Shown here piece after piece: positions 42,183 through 51,902 of a stretch of 64,000 bases of DNA. The notes beneath the pieces are model-generated. The model saw only the letters and a program-made list of their open reading frames with translations. It was not told the origin of the DNA and did not search any database. Source of the stretch: Phyllobacterium chamaecytisi (GTDB lineage Bacteria; Pseudomonadota; Alphaproteobacteria; Rhizobiales; Rhizobiaceae); the NCBI RefSeq assembly GCF_020164455.1, contig NZ_JAIQWW010000007.1:247794-311793 (forward strand). The letters are read 5' to 3'. The number at the start of each line of letters is the position of its first letter. Position 1 is the first letter of the stretch. The position numbers were made by a program, and so were the translations under genes.

Positions 42183-42803
42183 CTAGTCAACCTTTGCCTG
42201 AAGCCAATCTCTGATCAATTTCGGTTCGTCGTCATGCAAACCATGACCAGTGGGAAGCACATGGGTTGTGACATCAGCGCCGCAGTTTTCTAGTTGGGCT
42301 GTCATCAACTTCACATCGTCCGGAGAGCGCCTTGTGTCCTCTTCGCCCGCGCTAATGAAGACTGGAAGACCGGCGAGCTCCGGGAAAGCCTCGTCTGGTG
42401 CGGGCGAAAGTGGCCGTATTAAAGTTGCGCCAGCCACAAGAAACGGTGCATGAAAGAGGATCGATGCTGCCGTGATCGCACCATTGGAGAAACCGAGAAG
42501 AATAGGCTTGGATCTTAAGACGCCCGTTTCCAGGGCTGAAGCCAGGAATTCGCACAAACGGTACGTCTGATAGCCCAGATCAACGTAATCGAGGCTCCTG
42601 TCATTATTCCTTTTGAAAAAGGCATACCCCGTCTCCCACTCGACTGCCCCTCTTATGGAAATACAGCGTCTATTCTGACCTATGCTTTCGGAAAGCGGAA
42701 TCAGGTCGTTCTCGTTGCCGCCACTGCCGTGCATGAGAAAGAGCGGCGTGGAGCTGGTCTCATCGCCGGCACTTGCATAGCGAAATCCGTTCAGTTCGTG
42801 CAC
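42183..42803 (-). CDS. Phospholipase/carboxylesterase-type alpha/beta hydrolase
   Basis: 206 residues. Short serine-esterase fold: PLFLMHGSGGNENDLIPLSE, ISIRGAVEWETGYAFF, ILLGFSNGAITAASIL (nucleophile in GFSNG), FISAGEEDTRRSPD for the acid, and HVLPTGHGLHDDE with the catalytic His. This is the YpfH/carboxylesterase 2 type, acting on small esters in the cytoplasm. It abuts the candidate immunity gene convergently, stop to stop, leaving no spacer. Confidence 0.85.
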   Translation of the reverse strand: MHELNGFRYASAGDETSSTPLFLMHGSGGNENDLIPLSESIGQNRRCISIRGAVEWETGYAFFKRNNDRSLDYVDLGYQTYRLCEFLASALETGVLRSKPILLGFSNGAITAASILFHAPFLVAGATLIRPLSPAPDEAFPELAGLPVFISAGEEDTRRSPDDVKLMTAQLENCGADVTTHVLPTGHGLHDDEPKLIRDWLQAKVD

Positions 42804-42828
42804 GGAGAGCTATCCCTCTGCATTTCGG

Positions 42829-44154
42829 TCAGGTATTGGCGCTCTTGCCCACCAGTGGTCGTCCGACAGAGTGGTATTCCAGGCCAGAGCCTTCAAGGTC
42901 CTGCGCGTTGAAGACATTGCGCAGATCGAACAGGAGTTTGCCGCTCATGAGCGTAGAAACCCGCTTGAGGTCAAGCGCACGGTAGGCATTCCATTCGGTC
43001 AGCAACAGTGTGATCCCTACCCCGTCGACGGCCTCATAGGCAGACTTGCACCAGGTGACATCGCGCAGGACCGACTCTGCTGCCTCGCGTGCCTCAGGAT
43101 CGTGCGCTCGCACGCTCAAGCCGGCCTTCTGCAGGGCTGGAATAATATCGAGCGCCGGCGACTCGCGAATGTCGTCCGTGTTGGGCTTGAAGGCAATGCC
43201 AAGCACGGCAACGGATTTCGCCCCGGTCCGCCTCGCTGCTTCGATCACCCGCTCGGCCATGGAACGCTTGCGCTGTTCATTGACAGTAACGACCTGCTCG
43301 ATAAGGGTTTGGGGCGCATTGACCTTGCGTCCGGTCGCCGCATAGGCACGTGTATCCTTCGGGAAACACGACCCGCCAAATCCCGGCCCCGCATGCAGGA
43401 ATTTCGATCCAATGCGGTTGTCCATGCCGATGGCCCGCGCCACGTCCTGTACGTTCCCTCCAGCTTTTTCGCAAAGGTCAGCCACCTCGTTGATGAAGGT
43501 GACCTTCATGGCCAGGAAGGCGTTGGCGGCATATTTGATAATCTCGGCATTTTCCAGGGTCGTGACGATCATCGGCGTTTCGCGCAGATAGAGCGGACGA
43601 TAGACGCGCTTCATGGCCGCTGTACCGGCATCATCATGAACGCCGACGACGACGCGGTCTGGCCGCAGGAAGTCTTCGACGGCCGAGCCTTCGCGCAGGA
43701 ACTCCGGATTGGAGACCATGGAGAACGGCACATCGGGCCGTGCCTTGGCGATACGGGCACGCACATCGGCGTTGGTGCCCACGACCACAGTCGATTTGAT
43801 GACGATGACCGCGTTCGGCTTCATCGCCGCAGCGATTTCATCGGCAGCTGCGTGGATATATTGCAGGTCGGCTTCACCATCGCCGCGCCGCGAGGGCGTC
43901 CCGACGGCAACAAAGATAACATCGGCATCGGCAACGGTCTCTGCGAGTTCAGTCGTGAACGTCAGGCGCCCGTCGCGCGCGTTGCGCACCAGCAGCTCAT
44001 CGAGGCCCGGTTCGTAGATCGTAACCTCGCCAGCCTGCAACCGGTCGATAATCGCCGGGTTTTTATCAACACAGGTGACCTGGAAGCCGAATTCGGCAAA
44101 GCAGACACCCGACACCAGACCGACATATCCGGTCCCGATCATCGCAATCTTCAT
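42829..44154 (-). CDS. ugd: UDP-glucose 6-dehydrogenase
   Basis: 441 residues starting MKIAMIGTGYVGLVSG. The NAD fold has GTGYVG near residue 7. The catalytic domain has PEFLREGSAVEDFLRPDRVVVG, the KYAANAFLAMKVTFINE helix and nucleophile C263 in GGSCFPKDTRAY. The C-terminal UDP-binding domain shows VLGIAFKPNTDDIRESPA. It oxidises UDP-glucose to UDP-glucuronate, the precursor of UDP-galacturonate. That fits the lipid-linked sugar cluster 2.5 kb upstream, although toxin and esterase genes lie between. Rhizobia call this gene rkpK. Confidence 0.95.
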   Translation of the reverse strand: MKIAMIGTGYVGLVSGVCFAEFGFQVTCVDKNPAIIDRLQAGEVTIYEPGLDELLVRNARDGRLTFTTELAETVADADVIFVAVGTPSRRGDGEADLQYIHAAADEIAAAMKPNAVIVIKSTVVVGTNADVRARIAKARPDVPFSMVSNPEFLREGSAVEDFLRPDRVVVGVHDDAGTAAMKRVYRPLYLRETPMIVTTLENAEIIKYAANAFLAMKVTFINEVADLCEKAGGNVQDVARAIGMDNRIGSKFLHAGPGFGGSCFPKDTRAYAATGRKVNAPQTLIEQVVTVNEQRKRSMAERVIEAARRTGAKSVAVLGIAFKPNTDDIRESPALDIIPALQKAGLSVRAHDPEAREAAESVLRDVTWCKSAYEAVDGVGITLLLTEWNAYRALDLKRVSTLMSGKLLFDLRNVFNAQDLEGSGLEYHSVGRPLVGKSANT

Positions 44155-44236
44155 TGAACGGTCCAATCCTTATCTTGGCGGGACGTTTCGCATATTAGCC
44201 CCGCCATGCCAATTTCAAGGTTGCTTTGAGGGTGCT

Positions 44237-45283
44237 TTACTTGCGTGACGGCCCCTTGCGTTCAGCCGAGGCAGCCCAAAGATTGACGTTCGCATCGGTT
44301 GCATAGCTATCGATCTCGGCAAGCTCGGCATCTGTGAATGCAAGATTGTCGAGCGACTTGACGCAATCGATCACCTGCTGCGGCTTGCTGGCGCCGATCA
44401 GAGCGGTGGTGATGCGACCCTTCCTCAGAACCCACGCGATTGCCATTTGCGCGAGTGTCTGGCCGCGTTTTGAAGCGATCTCATTGAGTGCACGAATGTT
44501 GTCGATGTTGCGCTCGTTGAGAAAATCCGGATTAAGCGACTTGCCCTGTGCCGCACGGCTCTCTTCGGGCACTCCCTTGAGATATTTGTCGGTCAGCATT
44601 CCTTGCGCCAATGGCGAGAATACGATGGAACCGATGCCGAGATCTTCCAGCGCGTCGATTAATCCGTCTTCCTCGATCCAGCGATTGATCATCGAATAAC
44701 TTGGCTGATGGATGAGGCATGGCGTGCCAAGCTCTTCGAGAATAGCTGCCGCCTCGCGCGTGCGGTGGGAGTTGTAGGATGAAATGCCAATATACTGGGC
44801 CCGGCCGGACCGCACGATTTGATCCAGCGCCATCATCGTTTCTTCGAGCGGCGTATCGGGATCAAAACGATGCGAATAGAAAATGTCGACATAGTCGAGG
44901 CCCAGCCGCTTCAAGCTCTGATCACAGCTGGCGATAACATATTTGCGGCTGCCCCATTCGCCATAAGGCCCGGGCCACATGTTGTAGCCCGCTTTGGAGG
45001 AGATGATCAGCTCATCGCGATAACCTTTGAAGTCATTGCGTAAAATGTCGCCGAATGCTTCTTCCGCAGAACCGGGAGGCGGACCATAATTATTGGCAAG
45101 ATCGAAATGCGTGATGCCGAGGTCAAAGGCTTGACGGCAGATCGCCTGCTTGACGTTGTGTGGGGTGTCGTTGCCAAAATTGTGCCAAAGCCCAAGAGAA
45201 ATGGCCGGCAGCTTGAGTCCGCTCCTGCCGCAACGGTTGTATTTCATGGTGTCGTAGCGCTTGGAGTCCGGTGTCCAGCTCAT
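44237..45283 (-). CDS. Aldo/keto reductase, YghZ-like
   Basis: 348 residues from the ATG at 45283 (MSWTPD), with AGGACG ahead. The AKR barrel shows GLKLPAISLGLWHNFG, FDLANNYGPPPGSAEE (catalytic Asp/Tyr), IISSKAGYNMWPGPYG (Lys), YVDIFYSHRFDPDTPLEE (His) and ALIGASKPQQV for NADPH. This is the AKR14/YghZ group, which reduces L-glyceraldehyde 3-phosphate and methylglyoxal-like aldehydes. It is a single gene. Confidence 0.92.
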   Translation of the reverse strand: MSWTPDSKRYDTMKYNRCGRSGLKLPAISLGLWHNFGNDTPHNVKQAICRQAFDLGITHFDLANNYGPPPGSAEEAFGDILRNDFKGYRDELIISSKAGYNMWPGPYGEWGSRKYVIASCDQSLKRLGLDYVDIFYSHRFDPDTPLEETMMALDQIVRSGRAQYIGISSYNSHRTREAAAILEELGTPCLIHQPSYSMINRWIEEDGLIDALEDLGIGSIVFSPLAQGMLTDKYLKGVPEESRAAQGKSLNPDFLNERNIDNIRALNEIASKRGQTLAQMAIAWVLRKGRITTALIGASKPQQVIDCVKSLDNLAFTDAELAEIDSYATDANVNLWAASAERKGPSRK

Positions 45284-45437
45284 GGTATTCGTCCTGCTCT
45301 TGTCCATACATTATTGCCGCGGGAGGCGACTCCACGCGCGCCGGACTATGCCCCATACGCATGGTGATGTCATGACATGAATTGGCGCGTGGTGTCGCAG
45401 ATCACCCGACGAAGAGGGTTGCCATTTGCCACGTGCC

Positions 45438-46439
45438 TCAGGCTTTGATGACTTGGCCTTCATTGTCAAACCGGTAGGTCCGGCCCGCATCCGGAGTGGC
45501 ATAGAGCACGCCATCCACATCGTAATTGTGCTCGCCAAAGAGGCGAACGGTCAGTGGGCCGAAATCAGTCTGGAGGTAAATGATTGTATCCGCGCCAAGA
45601 TGTTCGACATGGATCACAGAGCCTTTCCATTCGCCGGATGTCTTGCTGACCTGAATGTGCTCTGGACGGATGCCGATGGTTTTCGCACCGCTCTGGCCGA
45701 GCTTGGTTGCATCGATCAGGTTCATTTGCGGCGACCCGATAAAACCGGCGACAAAGACTGTCTGCGGCGAATTATAGAGCGCCATCGGTGAGCCAACCTG
45801 TTCAATCCTGCCTCGGTTCAACACTACAATCTTGTCGGCAAGTGTCATCGCCTCGACCTGATCATGTGTCACATAGATCATGGTTGCCTTGAGTTGCCGG
45901 TGCAGACGCGCGATCTCGATACGCGTGTTGACACGTAGCGCAGCGTCGAGATTCGACAACGGTTCGTCGAAAAGAAACAATTGCGGCTCGCGAACGATGG
46001 CACGTCCAATGGCGACGCGCTGGCGCTGGCCACCGGACAATTCCGCCGGACGGCGTTCGAGATAATCACCGAGCGACAGCATGTTCGAGGCGATCCCGAT
46101 GCGCTCCTTGATTTCGTAGGCTGGTTTACCTGCCTGCTTCAGGCCGAGACCCATGTTGTCGCGCACCGAAAGATGAGGATAAAGCGCATAGGTCTGGAAA
46201 ACCATGGCAATGCCGCGTTTCGCAGGCGGCGTGTTGTTCACCTTTTTGCCGTCGATCAATATGTCGCCTGAAGTGGCATCCTCAAGCCCTGCAATTACCC
46301 TCAGCAATGTGGATTTGCCGCAACCGGACGGCCCGACAAAAATCACGAACTCGCCATCCTTGACCTCAAGGTCAATGCCTTTCAGCACATCGACCTGACC
46401 GAAGGACTTGCGGATATTTTCAATTTTCAAAGAACCCAA
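45438..46439 (-). CDS. Carbohydrate ABC transporter ATP-binding protein (MalK/UgpC family)
   Basis: 333 residues from a TTG start at 46439 ([13 protein letters not shown]), with CGGGAACAAG ahead; the frame upstream lies in the neighbouring gene. Walker [11 protein letters not shown] loop [12 protein letters not shown], signature LSGGQRQRV, Walker [14 protein letters not shown] loop THDQ. The C-terminal regulatory domain has IGIRPEHI and ends with a short OB part. It energises the permease pair at 47526-49328, with which it forms an operon. Confidence 0.94.
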   Translation of the reverse strand: MGSLKIENIRKSFGQVDVLKGIDLEVKDGEFVIFVGPSGCGKSTLLRVIAGLEDATSGDILIDGKKVNNTPPAKRGIAMVFQTYALYPHLSVRDNMGLGLKQAGKPAYEIKERIGIASNMLSLGDYLERRPAELSGGQRQRVAIGRAIVREPQLFLFDEPLSNLDAALRVNTRIEIARLHRQLKATMIYVTHDQVEAMTLADKIVVLNRGRIEQVGSPMALYNSPQTVFVAGFIGSPQMNLIDATKLGQSGAKTIGIRPEHIQVSKTSGEWKGSVIHVEHLGADTIIYLQTDFGPLTVRLFGEHNYDVDGVLYATPDAGRTYRFDNEGQVIKA

Positions 46440-46467
46440 TGTCTTGTTCCCGTTTCTTGATTCAAAT

Positions 46468-47529
46468 TCATAGATTAACTGGTTGACCGGTCCGCACGCT
46501 TTCATCTGCTGCCAGGCAGACGCTGAGCGAACGTACGGCGTCCTGCATATGCCGGTCGAGGTCGAGATCTTCGTGGATAGCTTTGAGGACAAACGCCTGC
46601 TCCAGATCGCAGAGCTCCTGATGTCCAGGTTCGCCAGCCATACTCAAAAGCTCGTCGGGCTTTGCGAAGCGGCCATCCGGTCCAAGCTTTGCCGAGTGCA
46701 GACGAATAGTCGAAGTTTTGGTGTGAGAGTCGATGTCATCCGATTTGGCGTTTTGGTCCATGACGATCGAGACGCAACCGTTAGGCGAAATCACATCCTT
46801 AACGAAGAACGCCGTCTCCGACATCATCGGGCCCCACCCGGCCTCGTACCAGCCAACGGTGTTGTCATCGAACAGCACTTGCAGGTGGCCGTAATTGTAC
46901 ATGTTCGGGTCGATCTCATCGGTGAGACGTACACCCATACCGCGCACCTGAACCGGCTTGGCGTCGGTGATCTGCAGCATCACATCGAGATAATGAACGC
47001 CGCAATCGACGATGGGCGACGTGGTCTTCATCAACGACTTGTGCGTTTCCCAGGTAGCCCCACTCGACTGCTGATTGAGGTTCATGCGGAAAACGTAAGG
47101 ACCGCCCAGCTTGCGGGCTTCTTCGATAAGCCGCATCCACGACGGATGGTGGCGCAGAATGTAGCCTATCACGAGCTTGCGCCCATGTTTCCTGGCGGCA
47201 GCAACGACCCGCTCCGCATCGGCCACCGTCGTAGCCAACGGCTTTTCGACGAAGACATCCGCGCCCGCTTCCATGGCGGCAATCGCATAGGCTGCATGGC
47301 TGTCAGAATATGTGTTGATGGAAGCGAGGTCAGGCTTCAACTCGGCGAGTGCCCTGTCGAAGGAGGGGTGGATCGTGTAGGCGCCAAGCTCTTCCGGCAG
47401 GGGCACGACAGAGCGATTGACCAGCCCGACGATCTCGAAACCGGGATTGAGGTGATAGGCGAGCGCATGGCTGCGGCCCATATTGCCGAGCCCCGCCACA
47501 AGAACCCGCACTGGCTTTTGAGCCATCAT
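46468..47529 (-). CDS. Gfo/Idh/MocA-family oxidoreductase
   Basis: 353 residues; the ATG at 47529 overlaps the permease stop by 4 bp. The NAD fold [20 protein letters not shown], the [20 protein letters not shown] region with the catalytic Lys, and [14 protein letters not shown] with the HxxD-type motif. Such enzymes oxidise or reduce sugar derivatives. Its place inside the amino-sugar ABC operon suggests action on the imported sugar, perhaps an N-acetylated sugar or its anhydro form; this is inference. Confidence 0.9.
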   Translation of the reverse strand: MMAQKPVRVLVAGLGNMGRSHALAYHLNPGFEIVGLVNRSVVPLPEELGAYTIHPSFDRALAELKPDLASINTYSDSHAAYAIAAMEAGADVFVEKPLATTVADAERVVAAARKHGRKLVIGYILRHHPSWMRLIEEARKLGGPYVFRMNLNQQSSGATWETHKSLMKTTSPIVDCGVHYLDVMLQITDAKPVQVRGMGVRLTDEIDPNMYNYGHLQVLFDDNTVGWYEAGWGPMMSETAFFVKDVISPNGCVSIVMDQNAKSDDIDSHTKTSTIRLHSAKLGPDGRFAKPDELLSMAGEPGHQELCDLEQAFVLKAIHEDLDLDRHMQDAVRSLSVCLAADESVRTGQPVNL

Positions 47530-48365
47530 TTGACCGCTCCCGAAGTGATGCCGCGGATCAACTGCCGCGAGAAGATAAGATAGAGAACGAGGACCGGAAC
47601 AATAGCCAGTGTCAGCGCGGCCAGCACCGCATTCCAGTTGGTGACGAACTGCCCGATGAACACCTGCGAGCCGAGCGTCACGGTCTTGGTGGCATCGCTC
47701 GGGGCAAGGATAAGCGGGAACCACAGATCGTTCCAGATCGGGATCATTGTAAAGACGGCAACTGTCGCCATCGCGGGCCTCACCAGCGGCAGCACCAGAC
47801 GGAAGAAGATCGAATATTCCGACAGGCCGTCAATGCGTCCGGCATTCTTCAGATCATCCGAAACGGTTTGCATGAATTCAGTGAGAATGAAGACCGCGAG
47901 CGGCAGACCCTGAGCGGTGTAAACAAGGATGAGCGCGGTGAGCGTGTTGACCAATCCCGCAGCAACCATGCCTTGCAAAATGGCCACCGTTCCCAAACGG
48001 ATCGGGATCATGATGCCGAGCGCGAGGTAAAGGCCCATCAGGGTATTGCCGCGGAAGCGATACTCCGACAGCGCAAAGGCCGCCATTGCTCCGAACAGCA
48101 GGACGAAGAAGATCGAAACGCCGGTTACGATGAAGCTGTTCTGGAAATACAGAACGAAATCCCCCTGTCCAAGAACCGTCTGATAGCCGATGAGACTGAA
48201 CGTCGACGGCGTTGGCAGACCCAGTGGATCACGGAAGATCGAACTCCGGTCCTTGAAGGAATTGATGACGGTCAGGAACACCGGAAACAGCGCGATCAGC
48301 GTATAGATGATGAGCGCCAGATGGACGAGACCGGTGCGGACGGGCGATGCTGTTGGCTTTGCCAT
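47526..48365 (-). CDS. Sugar ABC transporter permease (MalG family)
   Basis: 279 residues, six membrane helices. Starts MAKPTASPVRTGLVHLAL. The cytoplasmic EAA-type loop NAGRIDGLSEYSIFFRLVLP contacts the ATPase. It is the second permease of the operon and lies 12 bp after the first. Inner-membrane component of the carbohydrate importer. Confidence 0.94.
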   Translation of the reverse strand: MAKPTASPVRTGLVHLALIIYTLIALFPVFLTVINSFKDRSSIFRDPLGLPTPSTFSLIGYQTVLGQGDFVLYFQNSFIVTGVSIFFVLLFGAMAAFALSEYRFRGNTLMGLYLALGIMIPIRLGTVAILQGMVAAGLVNTLTALILVYTAQGLPLAVFILTEFMQTVSDDLKNAGRIDGLSEYSIFFRLVLPLVRPAMATVAVFTMIPIWNDLWFPLILAPSDATKTVTLGSQVFIGQFVTNWNAVLAALTLAIVPVLVLYLIFSRQLIRGITSGAVK

Positions 48366-48377
48366 GGATCGCTGCTC

Positions 48378-49328
48378 CTAGAACTGGTAGCGGCGCATAC
48401 GCCGCTGGATCGCGAAAAGGTAGAGGCAGACGCCTGACAGGATGATGAGGAACATCACCGTCGCGATCGTCGCGCCCATGGATTTGTCGCCAATCTGCAA
48501 CTGGAAACCGAAGAAGGTGCGGTAAAGTAAAGTACCGAGAATATCCGTCGCGCCGTCCGGTCCGGCGAGTGCACCCTGCACCGTATAAACCAGATCGAAC
48601 GCATTGAAATTGCCGACGAAAGTCAGAATGGAGATAATGCCGATGGATGGCAGGATTAGCGGCAGCTTGATCTTCCAGAACTGGCTCCATCCGGTCACGC
48701 CATCGCATTCGGCCGCTTCAAGAACTTCTTCGGGAATGTTGAGCATTGCCGCATAGATCAGCATCATCGGAATGCCGACATATTGCCAGACCGAGATCAG
48801 CGACACGGCGATCAGCGCACTACCCGGCTTACCTAGCCATGGCGAAAAGAGAGATTTCAACCCAACCAGATCGAGCAGGAAAGGCGAAACGCCCCATATT
48901 GGCGACAGGATGAGCTTCCAGATAAAGCCGACGATCACGAAGGATAGAAGCGTCGGCAGGAACATCGCTGTGCGATAGAAGGCACCAAAGCGCAGCTTCG
49001 GCACGGACAGCAGCGCGGCAAGTGCCACACCGATGGGGTTCTGCACCAGCATGTGGATCAGGAAGAAAACGAAGTTGTTGCGGAGCGCATTCCAGAAACT
49101 GGCGGCCCAACGCGGATCGCCGAAGAGCACCTGGAAATTGGCGAAGCCGACGAAGATGCTCTGGTTGTCTTTGACGTTGAACAGGGAAAGTCGCAGCGTT
49201 TCGATGAGCGGCAGGATCATCACAGCCGTGTAGACGAGCAAGGCGGGCGCCAAAAACACCAGAATGTGCCAGCGCCGGCGGTGTCTGTCCTCAGCTCGAT
49301 CGATCGATACTTCTGCGACTGTGCTCAT
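48378..49328 (-). CDS. Sugar ABC transporter permease (MalF family)
   Basis: 316 residues with six or seven membrane helices. The EAA-type loop is VLEAAECDGVTGWSQFWKIKLP. A positively charged N-terminus precedes the first helix (RWHILVFLAPALLVYTAVMI). It is partner of the 47526 permease. The gap to the binding-protein gene holds a terminator-like hairpin that probably limits permease expression. Confidence 0.94.
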   Translation of the reverse strand: MSTVAEVSIDRAEDRHRRRWHILVFLAPALLVYTAVMILPLIETLRLSLFNVKDNQSIFVGFANFQVLFGDPRWAASFWNALRNNFVFFLIHMLVQNPIGVALAALLSVPKLRFGAFYRTAMFLPTLLSFVIVGFIWKLILSPIWGVSPFLLDLVGLKSLFSPWLGKPGSALIAVSLISVWQYVGIPMMLIYAAMLNIPEEVLEAAECDGVTGWSQFWKIKLPLILPSIGIISILTFVGNFNAFDLVYTVQGALAGPDGATDILGTLLYRTFFGFQLQIGDKSMGATIATVMFLIILSGVCLYLFAIQRRMRRYQF

Positions 49329-49436
49329 TGAAAACTAAGACCCCTGCTTATGATTTTTGGCCGCAAGGAAAGCGGCCTGCGACTGCCGTTTTTAGCAATG
49401 ATAGCGCAACAGCGTACCTTGCGCTGAGATAAAGAA

Positions 49437-49470
49437 ATAGCCGGGACGATCATCCGAACGCCCCGGCTAT
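49437..49470 (-). terminator. Intra-operon terminator/attenuator after the binding-protein gene
   Basis: On the minus strand ATAGCCGGG/CCCGGCTAT forms a 9-bp stem with a 16-nt loop followed by TTTCTTT. It lies 8 bp after the stop of the binding-protein gene and would give partial read-through to the permeases. Confidence 0.7.
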
Positions 49471-49477
49471 CAATCAC

Positions 49478-50737
49478 TTACTTGGCAGGCTTGTACCAGC
49501 TGTCGAGACCATCCTGCAACTTCTTGGCTGCAGCTTCCGGTGTGTCGGTGCCGTTGATGACGTTAGCCGATTCAACCCAGGTTTCGTTCTCGAGGTTTGG
49601 CGTACCGCGCGACAGGATCTGGTAGGTCGAGCGGATTGTCGGTTTGCACTTCTCGCGCCATGAGACGAATTCCTGTGCCAGCGGATCCTGCATCTTCACC
49701 GGTGTTGAATTCAGGCTGAAGAATCCTGGCAGCGCGTTGGCGTAGATCTCTGCAAATTCCGGCGAAGCAACCCATTCCAGGAACTTCTTGGCTTCTTCTG
49801 CGTGGCCACTTTTGGCATTGAGACCAACACCGATGTCGTTGTGGTCGGAAATGTAGCAGGCGTCACCGGCATTCTTCACAGGCGGCGGGAATGCTCCCAT
49901 CTTGAACTGGGCCTGTGTATTGAACAAACCGATTTCCCACGAGCCGGCTGGGTAAATCGCAGCACGTCCGAGAGTGAACAGATTTTGGCTGTCCGGATAG
50001 GTTTGGGCTTCGAAACCATCGCCGAGATAATCCTTCCACTTGAGAAGAACCTTATAGGGCTCGACCCAATCAGCGTCGGTCAGCTTCTCTTCGCCCTTGA
50101 TCAGCTTGGCGCGGCCTTCTTCGCCTTTCCAGTAGGTCGGTCCGATATTCTGGTAACCCATAGTCGCGGCTTCCCAGAGATCCTTTGTACCCATGGCCAT
50201 CGGAATATAGGTACCATCGGCCTTGATCTTGTCGAGCGCGGCGAAAAACTCGGCTTCCGTGGTCGGAATAGCAATACCGAGCTTGTCGAAGGCGTCCTTG
50301 TTGTAGATGAAGCCGTGAATAACCGAAGCCATTGGCACGCAGAACGTGTCCTTGCCATCGTCGGTCGTCCAGGCGGACTTTGCTACGTCCGAGAAGTTCT
50401 TCATGCCCGGAAGATCATTCAGGCTCGCCAGATTGCCGCGCTTGAACTGCTCCAGCGATTTGTCGAAAGGACGGCAAGTAATGATGTCGCCGGCACTGCC
50501 CGCATCGAAGCGCGCACCAAGAGCAGCATCATATTCCGTCGGAGGCGTCGGAGCGAACTTGACTTTGATGCCAGGGTTCTTGGCTTCGAAAGCCGGAATG
50601 AGCTTTTCCTGCCAGACGGCCAGATCGTCGGTACGCCAGCTTTCGAGCGTCAGCGTGGTATCGGCGGCATGGGCAAAACCGGCCGTAGCCAGAATGCTTG
50701 TCGCCATAAGCAATGTTTTTAAAGTCGTGCTTCCCAT
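49478..50737 (-). CDS. Carbohydrate ABC transporter substrate-binding protein
   Basis: 419 residues starting MGSTTLKTLL at 50737, behind AACAGGAGACTAAA. The signal peptide ends near AHAAD (about 25). The mature family-1 fold has LTLESWRTDDLAVWQEKLIPAF, IITCRPFDKS, WEAATMGYQNIG and GAFPPP. Because it stands with murQ, a sugar kinase and nagA, the ligand is likely N-acetylglucosamine, chitobiose or a MurNAc derivative. The layout resembles the N-acetylglucosamine transport locus of Sinorhizobium as I recall it. Confidence 0.92.
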   Translation of the reverse strand: MGSTTLKTLLMATSILATAGFAHAADTTLTLESWRTDDLAVWQEKLIPAFEAKNPGIKVKFAPTPPTEYDAALGARFDAGSAGDIITCRPFDKSLEQFKRGNLASLNDLPGMKNFSDVAKSAWTTDDGKDTFCVPMASVIHGFIYNKDAFDKLGIAIPTTEAEFFAALDKIKADGTYIPMAMGTKDLWEAATMGYQNIGPTYWKGEEGRAKLIKGEEKLTDADWVEPYKVLLKWKDYLGDGFEAQTYPDSQNLFTLGRAAIYPAGSWEIGLFNTQAQFKMGAFPPPVKNAGDACYISDHNDIGVGLNAKSGHAEEAKKFLEWVASPEFAEIYANALPGFFSLNSTPVKMQDPLAQEFVSWREKCKPTIRSTYQILSRGTPNLENETWVESANVINGTDTPEAAAKKLQDGLDSWYKPAK

Positions 50738-50791
50738 TTTAGTCTCCTGTTGCACCCTTTTGAGCAGTGCCGTTAATAAGAGCCCCGGTTC

Positions 50792-51703
50792 CTAGCGAGA
50801 ACCATGACTCTCTTTGAGTTCCGAAAGCGCCGGGCGAAGCCTCTGTTGATTGCTTTCGAGAAGGTTTGATGCATTTTCAGCGCTTGTCGCTCCAGCGGCG
50901 AGCAGGATCGCTGACTTGACCGAGCCACCACTGGCTTCGAGCAATTTTGCTGCGTCGCTCATATCGCAGGCGCTGATCGCCGATACGATGCGCGCTGCGC
51001 GCTCGCGTAGTTTGATATTGTCCGCGACGAGATTGACCATGTACCCGTCATGCACGTGACCAAGCCGGATGGCCATCAAAGTGGACAACAGATTGAGCGC
51101 GATTTTCTGCGCGGTGCCCGCCCCCATTCGCGTTGAGCCCGCCACCATTTCCGCCGGTGTTTCCAGCGCAATTGCTACGTCCGCCTTTTCAAACATCGGA
51201 ACGTCGGGATTATTGGCGATCGAAATGATCTTGAGACCGCGCTCCTTCGCTTCGTCGATTGCGGCGAGTGCATAAGGCGTTGTGCCGCTGGCGGAAATCG
51301 CGATCAGGCAATCATCAGCCATCAACCCTGCCGCCGCAATGTCGCTTGAGGCCTGGCTCACATCATCTTCGTAAGTGCCGGCCAACCGGCTAAGACTGGC
51401 GACACCGCCAGCAAGCAGAATGACGACACGGTCGGGAGCAATGCCGTAAGTACCGGGTATTTCCAGCGCGTCCGCCATGGCCATCAGCCCTGAACTGCCC
51501 GCGGCTGCATAAGCGAGACGCCCACCCGACGCGAGCGTGTCGGCAGCAAGCAGGGAGGCTCGTGCGATGGAATTCATGGCGCGCGCAACCGAAGCGGCAG
51601 CTTCAAGCTGCGCTTCATGCAGCAACCGCAAAACATCTTCTGGCGACTTCTCGTCCAGTCCCAATGCGTTCTCGTTGCGCTGCTCGGTGCGGGTTAGTGC
51701 CAC
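50792..51703 (-). CDS. murQ: N-acetylmuramic acid 6-phosphate etherase
   Basis: 303 residues from a GTG start at 51703 with GAGGAGTGAGCA ahead. SIS-domain etherase: AYAAAGSSGLMAMADALEIPGTYG, LIAISASGTTPYALAAIDEA, TRMGAGTAQKIALNLLSTL and GYMVNLVADN. The enzyme removes the lactyl ether of MurNAc-6-P to give GlcNAc-6-P. First gene of the leftward unit; the binding-protein gene follows after 54 bp. It shows that the locus handles cell-wall sugar as well as GlcNAc. Confidence 0.95.
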   Translation of the reverse strand: MALTRTEQRNENALGLDEKSPEDVLRLLHEAQLEAAASVARAMNSIARASLLAADTLASGGRLAYAAAGSSGLMAMADALEIPGTYGIAPDRVVILLAGGVASLSRLAGTYEDDVSQASSDIAAAGLMADDCLIAISASGTTPYALAAIDEAKERGLKIISIANNPDVPMFEKADVAIALETPAEMVAGSTRMGAGTAQKIALNLLSTLMAIRLGHVHDGYMVNLVADNIKLRERAARIVSAISACDMSDAAKLLEASGGSVKSAILLAAGATSAENASNLLESNQQRLRPALSELKESHGSR

Positions 51704-51859
51704 TGCTCACTCCTCGTTCCGATAATTAATGCCAAAAAAATACCACTTGTCCAGCAATTCCTTAAAAAATTTACGCGATCATTTAGGACAATAGATTTTA
51801 TTCAATGATTTCAAAGATATTGAGAAAATCCCGACGAGATATAAATTAACGCTTGGCTA

Positions 51860-51878
51860 TTGGTATTTTATTGGTATT
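51860..51878. promoter_or_regulatory. Tandem TTGGTATT repeats, operator candidate for the GntR regulator
   Basis: TTGGTATT occurs at 51860-51867 and 51871-51878, 11 bp apart (one helix turn), and AATACCA in the opposite sense at 51739-51745 near murQ. All lie between the divergent murQ and kinase genes. TGGT...ACCA half-sites are typical for NagR/DasR-type GntR proteins; the pairing with the regulator at 52783 is inference. Confidence 0.45.
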
Positions 51879-51902
51879 CTGAATGCTGGAGGACGATTGA
51901 AC

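Noticed and set aside
42871..44157. 428-codon frame opposite ugd
   Set aside because: Long only because the complementary strand of a high-GC gene lacks stops; no family motifs.
46483..47583. 366-codon frame opposite the Gfo/Idh gene
   Set aside because: Antisense shadow; the minus-strand gene has the NAD-binding and EKP motifs.
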